From: Gemella massiliensis | GTDB taxonomy: Bacteria > Bacillota > Bacilli > Staphylococcales > Gemellaceae | DNA: 64,000 nucleotides | Assembly (NCBI RefSeq): GCF_900120125.1 | Contig: NZ_LT635546.1 | Span: 113,228-177,227 of the forward strand | Reading direction: 5' to 3' | Shown here: in pieces, positions 54,359 through 64,000 of the stretch | How positions within the stretch are numbered: the first letter of the stretch is position 1 | Layout: each line of letters starts with the position of its first letter | Position numbers and translations under genes: made by a program | The notes under the pieces: generated by a model | Databases searched by the model: none | The model's input: the letters and a program-made list of their open reading frames with translations, nothing else | Told to the model about the DNA's origin: nothing

Positions 54359-55931
54359 GGTTGTATAATAAATACGGGGCATGAAAAAAAATCCATACCC
54401 CGTATTGTTTTTTAATATACAAAAAGACAAATATCCAATATAATTAAAGTGCAAAAAAAATAAACTATGAAAGGATATCTGTCATGAATAATTTTAACAC
54501 AAAAACAAAAGAAATAAAAGAGGGATAATTCATTAAAAACCTACTACAAATAAAAGATAAAAATATAACTATTGAGAAAACACATAACGAAACTATAAAA
54601 AATAATCAAAAGTACTTTGTATTCAAAGGTACCTTAACATATAAACCCAAGAAGTGTGAATGCTGTGGTTGTCTTAATAAAGGTTATACTGTAGTTAAAA
54701 ACGGCTTTAATGAACTTACTAGAATTAATCTATTAAAAATATCAGGTATCCCTGCTTATTTGGAACTAAGAAAGCAACGTTTCAAGTGTAAAACTTGTAA
54801 TAAAAAATTTGTAGCTACTACTTCTTTTGTAGATAAATACTGTAGTATTTCTAAAAATGTTAAGTTTTCTATAATGAGTGATTTAGCTGATACTTTATCT
54901 TTTAAACAAATAGCCAAAATGAATAATGTATCGGTTAATACTGTTATAAGAACTCTTTATAAATGTAAATCCCATGTAGACATTCTTAACTATAATACCT
55001 TACCTGAGTATTTATGCTTTGATGAGTTAAAGTTTACTAAAGATAGTAAAAATGGTATGAGTTTTATTTTTTTAGATGCTTTAACTCATGAGATTATTGA
55101 TATAGTTGATGGTAGAACTGAGTATATTTTAAATAATTATTTTTCCAGATTTTCTAAAGAGGCTAGAAGTAATGTTAAGGCTATTTGTATTGATATTTAT
55201 ACTCCTTATATGAAGTTGATTAGAAATAAGTTTCCTAATGCTGAAATTGTTATAGATAGGTTTCATATTATTCAAAATGTTAATAGAGAACTTTATTCAA
55301 AATGTTAATAGAGAACTTAATAGAACTAGAGTTAAGCTAATGAATATTTACAAAAAACAAAAAGGTATTAATTATACTCTTTTAAAAAATAATTGGAAGT
55401 TAATATTAGAAGATGAAAGTAATGTTACTCATGGTAGGTTTTTCTTCAATAGGAGTTTTAGGAGTTTAGTTACTAGACGTGATATTTTAGATTATTTATT
55501 AGGATTAGATTGTATATTTAAGGCTAGCTATGAGAGAGTTCAGGATATTAGATATGCAATAAGGTATAGAAATGAGTTGGAGTTTAAAGAATTAATTGAA
55601 AAATCTACTATCGATTTATCTGATGGTGTTAGTAAGGCTATTAATACTATGAGAAAACATAAAGAGTATATGCTTAATAGTGTTAGGTATTCTATTTCTA
55701 ATGGTTCTTTGGAGGGTATTAATAATAAGATAAAGGTTTTAAAGAGAGTTTCTTATGGTTATAATAGCTTTTATAACTTTAGATTACGCATTTTAGTTGT
55801 TTCTAGGTTATTTGTTTCTGAGTATAAAAATAATATTTCTTTTAAGGGCGTTTTGAAAAATGCCAAGCAACACTGCATTGCTTAGCATTTTATCCTTATT
55901 TTTTCTCATGCCCCGTATTTGACACAGAGCC
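54359..55931 (+). mobile_element. ISL3-family element, copy 3 (complete, 1573 bp)
   Basis: It runs from GGTTGTATAATAAATACGGG to CCCCGTATTTGACACAGAGCC. The 8-bp target duplication TAAATTAT is at 54351-54358 and 55932-55939. It has the same length as copy 2 and is oriented the other way, so the pair forms large inverted repeats around 50151-54358. It is inserted next to a terminator hairpin, between convergent ABC operon and rplA. Confidence 0.95.
54484..55885 (+). pseudogene. ISL3 transposase, copy 3, disabled
   Basis: It shows the same lesions as copy 2: TAA at 54526-54528 after 14 codons and the tandem 25-bp duplication (55269-55293 and 55294-55318) that shifts the frame. Protein differences from copy 2 are few, for example VNTVIRT against VNIVIRT and KHKEYM against KHKGYM. 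Confidence 0.92.
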
Positions 55932-55944
55932 TAAATTATTACTC

Positions 55945-56637
55945 TTATTTAAATTCAGCAGTACTAACTTTAACTCCCGGTCCCATAGTCGTAGTTACGG
56001 CTACAGATTTGAAGTAAGTACCTTTAGCAGCTGCCGGTTTAGCTTTAGTTAATGCTTCTTGAACAGCATTGAAATTTTCTACTAAATCTTCAGTTGAGAA
56101 TGAAACTTTACCGATTAAAGTGTGAACAACACCGGCTTTTTCAGCACGATATTCTACTTTACCAGCTTTAATTTCGTTAACAGCTTTTGTAACGTCCATG
56201 GTTACTGTACCGGTTTTAGGGTTCGGCATTAGACCTTTAGGTCCTAAGACACGACCAATTTTACCAACTTCTCCCATCATATCCGGAGTAGCTACGATTA
56301 CATCAAAATCAAACCAACCTTGTTGAATTTTAGTGATGTATTCACCTTGTCCAACGTAGTCAGCGCCTGCTGCTTCTGCCTCTGCCGCTTTATCTCCTTT
56401 AGCAAAAACTAAAACTTTAGCAGTTTTACCAGTTCCTTTAGGAAGAACTACGGCTCCACGAACCTGTTGATCGTTTTTACGAGTATCAATTCCTAAACGG
56501 AATGCAACTTCTACTGTTGCGTCAAAATTTACTGTACTTGTTTTTTTAGCTAATTCGATTGCTTCTACTACTGAGTAAAGTTTAGAAGAATCTACTAACT
56601 TAGCCGCTTCAAGATATTTTTTACCTTTTTTCGCCAT
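55945..56637 (-). CDS. rplA: 50S ribosomal protein L1
   Basis: A 230-residue uL1. Family landmarks are MAKKGKKY at the start, [35 protein letters not shown] and a final [10 protein letters not shown]. It forms the L1 stalk and represses its own operon by binding the leader upstream of rplK. GGAGGATAATTATA precedes the ATG. The stop is only 5 bases from the target duplication of ISL3 copy 3. Confidence 0.98.
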   Translation of the reverse strand: MAKKGKKYLEAAKLVDSSKLYSVVEAIELAKKTSTVNFDATVEVAFRLGIDTRKNDQQVRGAVVLPKGTGKTAKVLVFAKGDKAAEAEAAGADYVGQGEYITKIQQGWFDFDVIVATPDMMGEVGKIGRVLGPKGLMPNPKTGTVTMDVTKAVNEIKAGKVEYRAEKAGVVHTLIGKVSFSTEDLVENFNAVQEALTKAKPAAAKGTYFKSVAVTTTMGPGVKVSTAEFK

Positions 56638-56650
56638 TATAATTATCCTC

Positions 56651-57076
56651 CTATTCTCCTATCAAGATACCCATACTTCTAGCAGTACCTTCAATCATAC
56701 GCATTGCCGCTTCAACAGATGCAGCATTCAAATCAGCCATTTTTAACTCAGCGATTTCTCTAACTTGAGCTTTTGAAACTGTTGCAACTTTGTCACGGTT
56801 TGGAACAGAAGATGCTTTTTCAATTTTAGCTGCTTTTTTAAGCAATACTGGAGCAGGTGGTGTTTTAGTAATGAAAGTAAATGAACGATCTTCATATACT
56901 GAGATTACTACCGGAATAATTAATCCTGCTTGGTCTTGTGTACGAGCATTAAATTCTTTACAGAATCCCATGATGTTAACACCGGCTTGACCTAACGCCG
57001 GACCAACCGGTGGAGCTGGGTTAGCTTTACCTGCTGGTACTTGTAATTTAACTACTTTTATAACTTTTTTAGCCAC
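56651..57076 (-). CDS. rplK: 50S ribosomal protein L11
   Basis: A 141-residue uL11. [22 protein letters not shown] and [13 protein letters not shown] are the N-terminal signatures; [15 protein letters not shown] closes the RNA-binding domain. It starts at GTG after GGAGGTTTTATC. It is the substrate of PrmA, encoded at 62304. Confidence 0.98.
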   Translation of the reverse strand: MAKKVIKVVKLQVPAGKANPAPPVGPALGQAGVNIMGFCKEFNARTQDQAGLIIPVVISVYEDRSFTFITKTPPAPVLLKKAAKIEKASSVPNRDKVATVSKAQVREIAELKMADLNAASVEAAMRMIEGTARSMGILIGE

Positions 57077-57099
57077 GATAAAACCTCCTATTTATTTTT

Positions 57100-57142
57100 C
57101 GTGATGTGGTCTTAGAACGTTTAAAATTTTCGTTCTCCCACT
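57100..57142 (-). promoter_or_regulatory. L1-binding leader of rplK-rplA
   Basis: Minus strand GTGGGAGAACG, AT-rich loop, CGTTCTAAGACCACATCACG: the L1 operator typical of this operon, mimicking the 23S rRNA site. AGAACG/CGTTCT forms the stem and GTGGGAG/GACCAC the conserved binding segments. Confidence 0.75.
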
Positions 57143-57174
57143 CAATCAAGTTGTGTATTTTTACATACTTGTCT

Positions 57175-57203
57175 ATTCTAGCATATATAAATATATATTT
57201 CAA
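57175..57203 (-). promoter_or_regulatory. Promoter of rplK-rplA
   Basis: Minus strand TTGAAA (57198-57203) and TAGAAT (57175-57180), 17 bases apart. Confidence 0.75.
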
Positions 57204-57347
57204 GTATTTTAATATAGTTTTTTCCTGATTATATCGTAAAAAATAGACCATTATTGTAGCCGATAAAAGAAAATTTTAGAGAGATAAAGCATTTTAAAAA
57301 CAGCATTAAATAAGCCGCGGATAGCATTTTCATAAAGAAAGTGTCTA

Positions 57348-57376
57348 TTGACTTTTTAATAGTTGTGGTGTAGAAT
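57348..57376 (+). promoter_or_regulatory. Promoter of rny
   Basis: TTGACT (57348-57353) and TAGAAT (57371-57376), 17 bases apart, about 100 bases before the start codon. The space from 57204 to 57347 shows nothing else. Confidence 0.8.
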
Positions 57377-57475
57377 GGTAGTTGTGAAATGTTTACCATA
57401 ATGTTAAGAAAATTAATCTTACATGGGTAAATTATTCATAATAAAAAATTTTCTTTAATAAAGAGAGGTTGCAAA

Positions 57476-59029
57476 ATGATTTATGGGATAATCAGTGTTG
57501 CAGCTTTACTTGTTGGACTTTTATTGGGATATATTATTTCGAAAAATTCTATTCAAAAAAGGCTAGAGTTATCAAAACAAGATGCGGAACATATAGTAGG
57601 CGAAGCACGAAAAGAAGCTCGCTATATAGTAGAGAAAGAAACTACTATTGCAAAAAAAGAAGCTGAAGAGATAATTAACATTGCTAGTAAAGAGGCGGAA
57701 TTTAAAAAACAAGATATTCAAAGACAAGAAGACAGAATTCTTCAAAAGGAATCATCACTGGAACGTCAAACAGAACTTCTAAATAAAAAAGATGAATTAA
57801 TAAGTTCCAGAGAATTGAAACTGGAAGAGAAATCACAGTTACTTGATGAAAAAAGTAGTGAAGTAAATCAACTGAAAATTCAACAAGAAACAGAGTTGCA
57901 ACGTATTGCAAATCTAACTGAAGAACAAGCTCGTGAAGAGATAATGGCTACAGTGGAAACTGATATGGCTAAAGATATGGCGATTTATATAAGAAACAAA
58001 GAACTTGAAGCGAAGAACATCGCTGATAAGCGTGCGAAAGAACTTATCGTTCAATCATTACAGCGTTTTGCTTCGGATGTGGTGAGTGAAACTACGGTGT
58101 CAGTAGTTGATCTTCCGTCAGATGATATGAAAGGACGTATTATTGGGCGAGAGGGGAGAAATATTCGTACACTAGAAACATTAACTGGAGTAGATTTGAT
58201 AATTGATGATACACCGGAAGCGGTAATATTATCAGGATATGATCCTATACGTCGTGAGATTGCCAAAACAGCTATTAAATCATTAATTGATGATGGGCGT
58301 ATTCATCCGTCAAAAATTGAAGAAGCTGTTGATAAGGCACGTAAAAATATTGATCAAGTTATTCGAGATGCGGGAGAACAAGCAACATTTGATCTAGGTA
58401 TTCATAATATGCATCCGGATTTAGTAAAAATAGTCGGTAAACTGAAATATAGAACAAGCTACGGACAAAATGGTCTACAACACTCAATGGAGGTAGCATA
58501 TATTTCCGGTTTAATAGCTGCCGAATTGGACTTGGACGTTCAGTTGGCACGTCGAGCGGGATTATTACATGATATTGGTAAAGCACTTGATCATGAAGTA
58601 GAGGGTTCTCATGTTGAAATCGGTGTTGCATTAGCATTAAAATACAAAGAGAATGCTACGGTTGTTAATGCGATAGCATCTCACCATGGGGATACAGAAC
58701 CAACTAATCCGATTTCTGTTATAGTAGCAACGGCTGATGCTTTATCAGCATCAAGACCGGGAGCAAGACGAGAATCATTGGAAAACTATATTAAACGTTT
58801 ACAAAAACTTGAAGAAATAGCTAATGAGCATAAAGGTGTAGAAAAAACCTATGCCATTCAAGCGGGACGCGAGATTCGTGTAATTGTTAATCCGGAAGAA
58901 GTTGATGATACGAAAACTTATAAAATTGCCAAAGAAGTTAAAAATAAAATTGAAGAAACTATGCAATATCCAGGTAACATTAAAGTTAATGTTATCCGCG
59001 AAGTAAGAGCAGTGAAATTTGCAAGATAA
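57476..59029 (+). CDS. rny: Ribonuclease Y
   Basis: A 517-residue membrane-bound endoribonuclease that starts mRNA decay. It has an N-terminal span ([17 protein letters not shown]), a long Glu/Lys coiled coil to about 205, a KH domain ([21 protein letters not shown]) and an HD domain ([22 protein letters not shown]). All catalytic residues are present. Works with RNase J1 and PNPase encoded elsewhere in this window. Confidence 0.97.
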   Translation: MIYGIISVAALLVGLLLGYIISKNSIQKRLELSKQDAEHIVGEARKEARYIVEKETTIAKKEAEEIINIASKEAEFKKQDIQRQEDRILQKESSLERQTELLNKKDELISSRELKLEEKSQLLDEKSSEVNQLKIQQETELQRIANLTEEQAREEIMATVETDMAKDMAIYIRNKELEAKNIADKRAKELIVQSLQRFASDVVSETTVSVVDLPSDDMKGRIIGREGRNIRTLETLTGVDLIIDDTPEAVILSGYDPIRREIAKTAIKSLIDDGRIHPSKIEEAVDKARKNIDQVIRDAGEQATFDLGIHNMHPDLVKIVGKLKYRTSYGQNGLQHSMEVAYISGLIAAELDLDVQLARRAGLLHDIGKALDHEVEGSHVEIGVALALKYKENATVVNAIASHHGDTEPTNPISVIVATADALSASRPGARRESLENYIKRLQKLEEIANEHKGVEKTYAIQAGREIRVIVNPEEVDDTKTYKIAKEVKNKIEETMQYPGNIKVNVIREVRAVKFAR

Positions 59030-59034
59030 TATAG

Positions 59035-59064
59035 AAAAAGAGATTGGGTTTCAATCTCTTTTTT
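59035..59064 (+). terminator. rny terminator
   Basis: AAAAAGAGATTG pairs with CAATCTCTTTTTT around GGTTT. Confidence 0.85.
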
Positions 59065-59180
59065 GTGTTTTAGTAATGGTTTAAATCATTTAAAACATGG
59101 GTATTGCGATTTGTATTTGAATAAATACTAAGTAATAAGTTGTTTAATACAAGATATCTCAGGTTATACAGATTCATTTT

Positions 59181-61778
59181 TTATTTATTAGATAATTTCT
59201 TTCTAGCAATTAGACCTAATGCGGATATTAAGCCTAATTCCAGTATAGTGTTTTGAGTTGAGGTTTGTCCTGTATTTGGTAATGTCTTACCTTGCATTAA
59301 ATTTTTATTTGATAGTAACGATTGTGTTGAATTTCCAAATGTTTCTTTTATCTTTTTATAGTGATGAGTAGTTATACCATTTTTTTCTAAAGTTTCATCA
59401 AATGTATATCCTTTTATTTCTCCGGCATCTAATTTTCCGGCTTTCGTCGGTTTTAATTCTTTGCCATTTTCATTCACCCAACGGGTTACTTTTAATTGTG
59501 GTTTTTCGGTTATTAAGTCTTTTACATTATCTTTTGGTTTTGTTGTACCTAATTGTTTAGACATATTTGATTTGTCTATTGATTTATCAGGTGTTGATAT
59601 ACTCGGATTGTTATCTTTTATTTTTTTAAAGTGGTGGGTGGTAATACTATCTTCTTTTGTAGTTTTATCAAATGTATATCCTGTTATGTTTCCAGCTTGT
59701 AATTCTTCAGAAGATGTTGATTTTATCTCTTTATCATTTTCATCAACCCAACGGGTTACTTTTAACTGCGGTTTATCTGTTGATAAATTTTTCACACCGT
59801 CTTGAGGGATAGCTGACGCTTTAGGCGGAGTTGGAGTGTCCGGTTGTTTAGGTTTATTAGGAGTAGGAGTGCTTGGTTTATTATATTTTATTTTTTTAAA
59901 GTGGTGGGTGGTAATACCGTCTTCTTTTGTAGTTTTATCAAATGTATATTCTGTTATGTCGCCGGCTTTTAATTCATCAAAATATGTTGATTTTATCTCT
60001 TTACCATTTTCATCAACCCAACGAGTTACTTTTAACTGCGGTTTATCTGTTGATAAATTTTTCACACCGTCTTGAGGGATAGCTGACGCTTTAGGCGGAG
60101 TTGGAGTGTCTGGTTGTTTAGGTTTATTAGGAGTGCTTGGTTTATTATTCTTTATTTTTTTAAAGTAATGGGTGGTAATACCGTCTTCTTTTGTAGTTTT
60201 ATCAAATGTATATCCTGTTATGTCGCCGGCTTTTAATTCATCAAAATATGTTGATTTTATCTCTTTACCATTTTCATCAACCCAACGAGTTACTTTTAAC
60301 TGCGGTTTATCAGTTGATAAGTTTTTTTCACCATTTCGAGGGATAGCTGAACCTTTAGGTGGAGTGGGTGTGTTAGGTTGTTTAGGTTTATTAGGAGTAG
60401 GAGTGCTTGGTTTATTATCCTTTATTTTTTAAAAGTGGTGGGTGGTAATACCGTCTTCTTTTGTAGTTTTATCAAATGTATATCCATCTACCATACCTGC
60501 ATGTAATTCACCTGAAGATGTTGATTTTATCTCTTTACCATTTTCATCAACCCAACGGGTTACTTTTAATTGCGGTTTATCTGTTGATAAATTTTTCACG
60601 CCGTCTTGAGGGATAGCTGAACCTTTAGGTGGAGTAGGTGTATTCGGTTGTTTAGGCTCTTTTGGAGTATCAGGTTTTTGTTCTTTATTATCTTCTTTTA
60701 CTTTAATATTGGCTATATCTTTTTTACCTTGATCTACAACTTTATTTAATATGTCTGAATTTTCTGCTTTATTAATATTTTCAGTAACTTCTTCTGCCTT
60801 TTTTTCTAATTCAGCACTTGCTTTATTTTTGCTATCTTCTGTTGATTTCGATTTGTTAATCTCCGATTGTTTATTCGCTAATTCTAAGGTAATATCTGTT
60901 GTCGCTACAGTTTTTAATGCTTCCAGATATGTTTTGATTATCTCTTTTTGTGCTTTTTCTGCTTCTTCGGCTGTTTTTATACTTTCTCCTTTAGATGCAA
61001 TATTATTTATTCTAGCTGTTAGTTCTTCCAATTCTTTTGATATTTTTACTTCTAATTGTGTTTTATCTGCTTCAGATAGATTTTTATTATCTTTAATTGC
61101 TTTTAATACTTTTGCTTTAGCATCTCCGATTTTGTTTAAATACAAATCAGCACCAATTGGATTTATTTTTGATAATGCTTTTGTAAATTCTTCTTTTATA
61201 TTTTTTATACTATTATCTATATTTTTTCCAACTACTTTGTCTATCATTTCATCCGCTTTTTGAACTGCAAAGTCAACAAATTTAATAGCCGCTGTCAATT
61301 CTGTTTCTGTTAAGTTTTTATTATTTTTTAATTGCGTTTTTTTATCAGCCATTAATAATCCTATATTTATTTTTTGAATATCTTTAATAAATGTATTTTT
61401 AATATCTGTTATTTTTTTCTTAAAGTCTTCTGATTTTTCACCTTTGTTAAGAGCATCAATTTTACCGGTTGCTGATTTTACTTCTTCTTCTACACGTTCT
61501 TTAGCTGATTTTTTATCTTCGCTATTTAAACTTTCTTTTGTGTTAATTAATTGCTTTAATTTTTCGGCATCTTCATTAATTTTTTGTTTAGTTTCTTCTT
61601 TCAATTTATCTAACTCACCATTGACTTGTAAATCGTACGGTGGTGTCATCTTAGTAGTAGGGATATATGTTGACTGTGCAATAACTTCACCTCCACTAAT
61701 TGCAATTCCCAGTCCGATTAGGACAGATGCTGCTCCTATTTTATATTTTCGTATTGAAAATTTTTCTTGTTTTTTCAT
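59181..61778 (-). pseudogene. YSIRK/LPXTG surface protein with an in-frame premature stop
   Basis: Read through one TAA, this is an 865-residue wall-anchored protein. It has a YSIRK-type signal (FSIRKYKIGAASVLIGLG), a charged helical region to about residue 360 with DUF1542-like spacing, and five repeats with TRWVDENGKEIKS...THHFKKIK joined by proline linkers (PNTPTPPKGSA). LPNTG at about 833 is followed by a span and RKKLSNK. The TAA at 60429-60431, after THHF in the first repeat, replaces AAA of the other repeats by one A-to-T change without a shift. The product as it stands is a 449-residue secreted protein without anchor. Confidence 0.88.
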
Positions 61779-62168
61779 TTTATAATCCTCTTTTTTTAAA
61801 AAATTTATAAGGGTATAATACCCTAGAACGTTCTTTATAATACCATATTATTCAATATAATTATACTTAAAATTTTATTTTTATGTTATTATTTAATGTT
61901 ATATAATTATAAAATGTTTTTACTACAAATTAACTTAAAATCAAATTTAAAGCTGATTTAAAGTGTATTTATTTTAAAATGAAATTTATGTGAACTAATA
62001 TATTTTTGAAAATTAATTAAATAAATACAAATAAATATTATTTTATATAGATGTGAATAAATATTCACTTTTATTTTTATGTTTATGTTATAATTTTTAA
62101 AAAATGTTGTAACTGTTTTCTTTTTTGTTTTCATTTATATTTTAAATTAGTACTGTTAATAATAAACA

Positions 62169-62204
62169 CCCTTTATAAAAACTTAGATAAGCTTTTATAA
62201 AGGG
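62169..62204. repeat. 16-bp-arm hairpin
   Basis: CCCTTTATAAAAACTT (62169-62184) pairs with AAGCTTTTATAAAGGG (62189-62204) with one mismatch around AGAT. It lacks a T-run on the plus side. It lies downstream of prmA on the minus strand, so it could be that gene's terminator or an RNA structure ahead of the micro-ORF. Confidence 0.7.
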
Positions 62205-62212
62205 GGTTAGGC

Positions 62213-62281
62213 ATGAAAGATGTTCAGGTCATAAAATATAATTTTAAATTTGTTATAAGCAACAGGGGTTATTTTTTATAA
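62213..62281 (+). CDS. Possible 22-residue peptide
   Basis: ATG 62213 follows AAGGGGGTTAGGC, a usable ribosome binding site formed by the 3' arm of the hairpin, and reads MKDVQVIKYNFKFVISNRG then YFL and stop. Basic and hydrophobic, of signalling-peptide size. There is no support beyond start context. Confidence 0.25.
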   Translation: MKDVQVIKYNFKFVISNRGYFL

Positions 62282-62303
62282 AATAGATCTTACTGGATAT
62301 AAA

Positions 62304-63239
62304 TTATTTTGTGAAAACTAATGAATACCAATCATTTTCAGAAGTTTCCTCTACTAGTTTAAATCCTTTTGCAATCATTTTTTCTAATAATTCATCTTTT
62401 TTTTCTTGAATAATACCGGAAGTAATAAAGTAACCATTGTCTTCAAGGAGATTATAAGCATCATCAAGCATAAGTTCTATGATATGAGTAAGTATATTTG
62501 CAACTATGATATTATATTTATTGCTTTCTTCGGTAAGAAGGCTTACCTGTTCTACTTTAATACGTTTTTCAAGATTATTTAAAGTGAAATTTTCTTTGGC
62601 GACATCAACGGCAAGTTTATCAAGATCAACAGCTTTGATATTACCGTCGGTTAGATAGCTTGTAGCAATACTAAGTATTCCACTTCCTGTGCCGACGTCA
62701 ATAACGTTATCATGTTTATTAACATATTTTTCAAGATTTTTAATACAAAGTGAAGTAGTTTCATGACTACCAGTTCCGAACGCCATACCGGGATCAATGT
62801 TTATTATATACTTATTTTCCGTATTTTTATATTCTTTCCATGTGGGAACAATAACAAATTTTTCTCCAATATTTAGTATATCGAAATAGTCCTTCCATGA
62901 ATTTTCCCAATCGCTATCCTTGATAATAGCAGTTTCAATCTTAAAAAATTTACCGATATTGATGTTTTTACCAAGTTTAATTAATTCGCTTTTTAATTTA
63001 TTAAAGTCCTTATTGTCGAAATTCAGTTCATTTATATAACCTCTAATAATAATACCAACATCAGGATAATCTGTTGGATTTAATTCGACAATAGTGCCGA
63101 AATCATCGTGTAAATTTTCTTCTAAAGTAGTGGGATCTTCAATAGCAACTCCGGTAGAACCATAATCTAACAAAATTGATTCAATTATTTCGCTTGCTTC
63201 ATTAGTAGTGTGAATTGTAATTTCAACCCAATTTTTCAT
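62304..63239 (-). CDS. prmA: Ribosomal protein L11 methyltransferase
   Basis: 311 residues. N-terminal L11-recognition domain (VEITIHTTNEASEIIESIL), then a SAM-dependent methyltransferase: DPGMAFGTGSHETTSLCI, VIDVGTGSGILSIA, ANILTHIIELM. It trimethylates L11. AAAGAGGTACAAC precedes the ATG. Confidence 0.95.
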   Translation of the reverse strand: MKNWVEITIHTTNEASEIIESILLDYGSTGVAIEDPTTLEENLHDDFGTIVELNPTDYPDVGIIIRGYINELNFDNKDFNKLKSELIKLGKNINIGKFFKIETAIIKDSDWENSWKDYFDILNIGEKFVIVPTWKEYKNTENKYIINIDPGMAFGTGSHETTSLCIKNLEKYVNKHDNVIDVGTGSGILSIATSYLTDGNIKAVDLDKLAVDVAKENFTLNNLEKRIKVEQVSLLTEESNKYNIIVANILTHIIELMLDDAYNLLEDNGYFITSGIIQEKKDELLEKMIAKGFKLVEETSENDWYSLVFTK

Positions 63240-63352
63240 GTTGTACCTCTTTCAAGATTTATTACTTTAATCATCTTATAATATTTTTTTATAACATGCA
63301 ATTAAAAAAGAAAAATCCTATTAAATCAGATGAAATAATAGAATTTATCGCA

Positions 63353-64000
63353 TTATTTTCTTTTTAAATTATAATATCCTAAACTTAAAAAGTAAAAAAG
63401 TGCTTCGATACTTGCAATAAAAAAAGTTACCGGTAGGGAAGTGTAGTATGATAATGTTATACCGAGCCAAGTTCCACTTAGGGCGAAAATGATGGAGATA
63501 AATATCATTTTCCCAACTTTGTTAGTAACATATCTTGCTGCACTGGCGGGTACTGTAAGAAGAACAAACATCAATAATGCTCCGACTACAGGAACAGTAA
63601 CACTAGTTGCAATTGATAAGAGAACTAAGAAGAAAATAGAAATAAATTTTCCATTAAGTCCTAGTGCGTTAGCACCAACGGCATCAAACGAATCAAATTT
63701 TATTATTCTGTAAAACAGTGATAATAGTATTATTACTGCAATAGCTAATGAAAAAATAAGTTTTACATCAGAGCGAGTAATTGAAACTACGCTACCGAAC
63801 AGAATGCTGTTAACGTAACTGGTACTTTTGGGAGTTAATGATAAGAAAAGTAAACCTAAACCAAGAAAAATTCCAAGCATAACACTAACCGTCGCCTCAC
63901 GTCGAAATGCTTTAACGCTGAGATGACCAACAAGATATGACATCGTAATTGTAAAGATAAGTAAGCCGTAGATAGGGTTTATACCTAAAAATACTGCAAA
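63353..64000 (-). CDS. Metal-ion ABC transporter permease (ABC-3 family), partial
   Basis: The frame is open to the end of the window, so the N-terminus is missing. About 216 residues are visible with several membrane spans: MSYLVGHLSVKAFRREATVSVMLG, FDSFDAVGANALGLN, and TVPVVGALLMFVLLTVPASAARYV, the typical ABC-3 permease segment of ZnuB/MntB/AdcB proteins. It would import Zn, Mn or Fe with an ATPase and binding lipoprotein presumably encoded to the right. Metal specificity cannot be told. Confidence 0.88.
   Translation of the reverse strand, partial: FAVFLGINPIYGLLIFTITMSYLVGHLSVKAFRREATVSVMLGIFLGLGLLFLSLTPKSTSYVNSILFGSVVSITRSDVKLIFSLAIAVIILLSLFYRIIKFDSFDAVGANALGLNGKFISIFFLVLLSIATSVTVPVVGALLMFVLLTVPASAARYVTNKVGKMIFISIIFALSGTWLGITLSYYTSLPVTFFIASIEALFYFLSLGYYNLKRK

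Larger units (their letters stand above)
61779..62303. other. 525-bp AT-rich intergenic region
   Basis: It holds the upstream region of the YSIRK gene with two small palindromes, GGGTATAATACCC (61811-61823) and AGAACGTTCT (61826-61835), overlapping likely promoter sequence. The middle is almost pure AT without structure I can name. The right part carries the hairpin at 62169-62204 and a 22-codon frame, listed separately. Confidence 0.5.

Noticed and set aside
48570..55939. The two ISL3 copies as ends of one composite transposon
   Set aside because: Each copy has its own different 8-bp target duplication, so they were inserted independently and not as one unit.
57069..57251. 60-codon minus-strand frame overlapping the rplK leader
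   Set aside because: It runs through the L1 operator and promoter and has no start context.
1..64000. tRNA, rRNA genes and a CRISPR array
   Set aside because: I saw no cloverleaf-like sequence with conserved TTCGA arm, no rRNA segment and no short regularly spaced repeats.

Overview
The window is AT-rich, low-GC Gram-positive (Bacillota) chromosome. The gene set points to Gemella or a close relative: staphylococcal-type housekeeping blocks (ylbG-rsmD-coaD, rpoY-rnjA, sdaAB-sdaAA-recG-plsX-acpP, rplU-prp-rpmA, rplK-rplA, rny), a YSIRK-type signal, LPXTG-anchored Cna_B adhesins and a class A sortase. The genus is an inference from gene content and was not searched.

Layout. 1-4120: the distal end of an integrative element (two large serine recombinases, an ORF6N protein) followed by an IS200-type element. 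4169-8125: a small secreted protein with an upstream micro-ORF, uracil permease, and a decayed MFS transporter and HTH regulator pair. 8230-11902: yidC, an IS481-type element, then the L21 leader with rplU-prp-rpmA. 12104-13836: a Na/Pi cotransporter and a membrane micropeptide. 14159-23075: two paralogous collagen-adhesin genes with near-identical 3' halves (8 and 3 Cna_B repeats), separated by a truncated ISL3 copy fused to an IS3 remnant. 23217-30779: pnp and a long operon for rRNA methylation, CoA synthesis, murG, PAP2 and pantothenate uptake, ending in a LysM protein. 30809-32969: a T-box-controlled oligopeptide-binding lipoprotein. 33237-39294: a 2-oxoacid:ferredoxin oxidoreductase, an M42 peptidase, small Fe-S assembly proteins and an NADH dehydrogenase. 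39563-48438: a GNAT-aminotransferase fusion, rpoY-rnjA, sdaAB-sdaAA, recG, srtA, plsX, acpP. 48578-55931: an accessory island bounded by two oppositely oriented, almost identical ISL3 copies. 55945-64000: rplA-rplK (minus), rny, a YSIRK/LPXTG surface protein with a premature stop, prmA and a metal-ion ABC permease running off the window.

The most interesting system lies between the two ISL3 copies: a glycosyltransferase, a CxxC carboxymuconolactone-decarboxylase-like protein and a radical SAM enzyme. This matches the 'rSAM/selenodomain' or arsenosugar (ArsS) gene set. The radical SAM frame meets an in-frame TGA exactly where the family motif AGSS(C/U)GG carries Cys or selenocysteine. It continues for five codons to TAG, and a small hairpin with a GGU apical loop follows the TGA. 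This is probably an unrecognised selenoprotein gene that ordinary annotation truncates. The TGA codon ends other genes here, so a general recoding is unlikely.

The window is also rich in disabled genes. Poly-A runs frameshift an ABC ATPase and an HTH regulator, and an AAA-to-TAA change cuts the LPXTG surface protein off from its anchor. Both ISL3 twins carry the same 25-bp duplication and the same nonsense codon, yet each has its own 8-bp target duplication.
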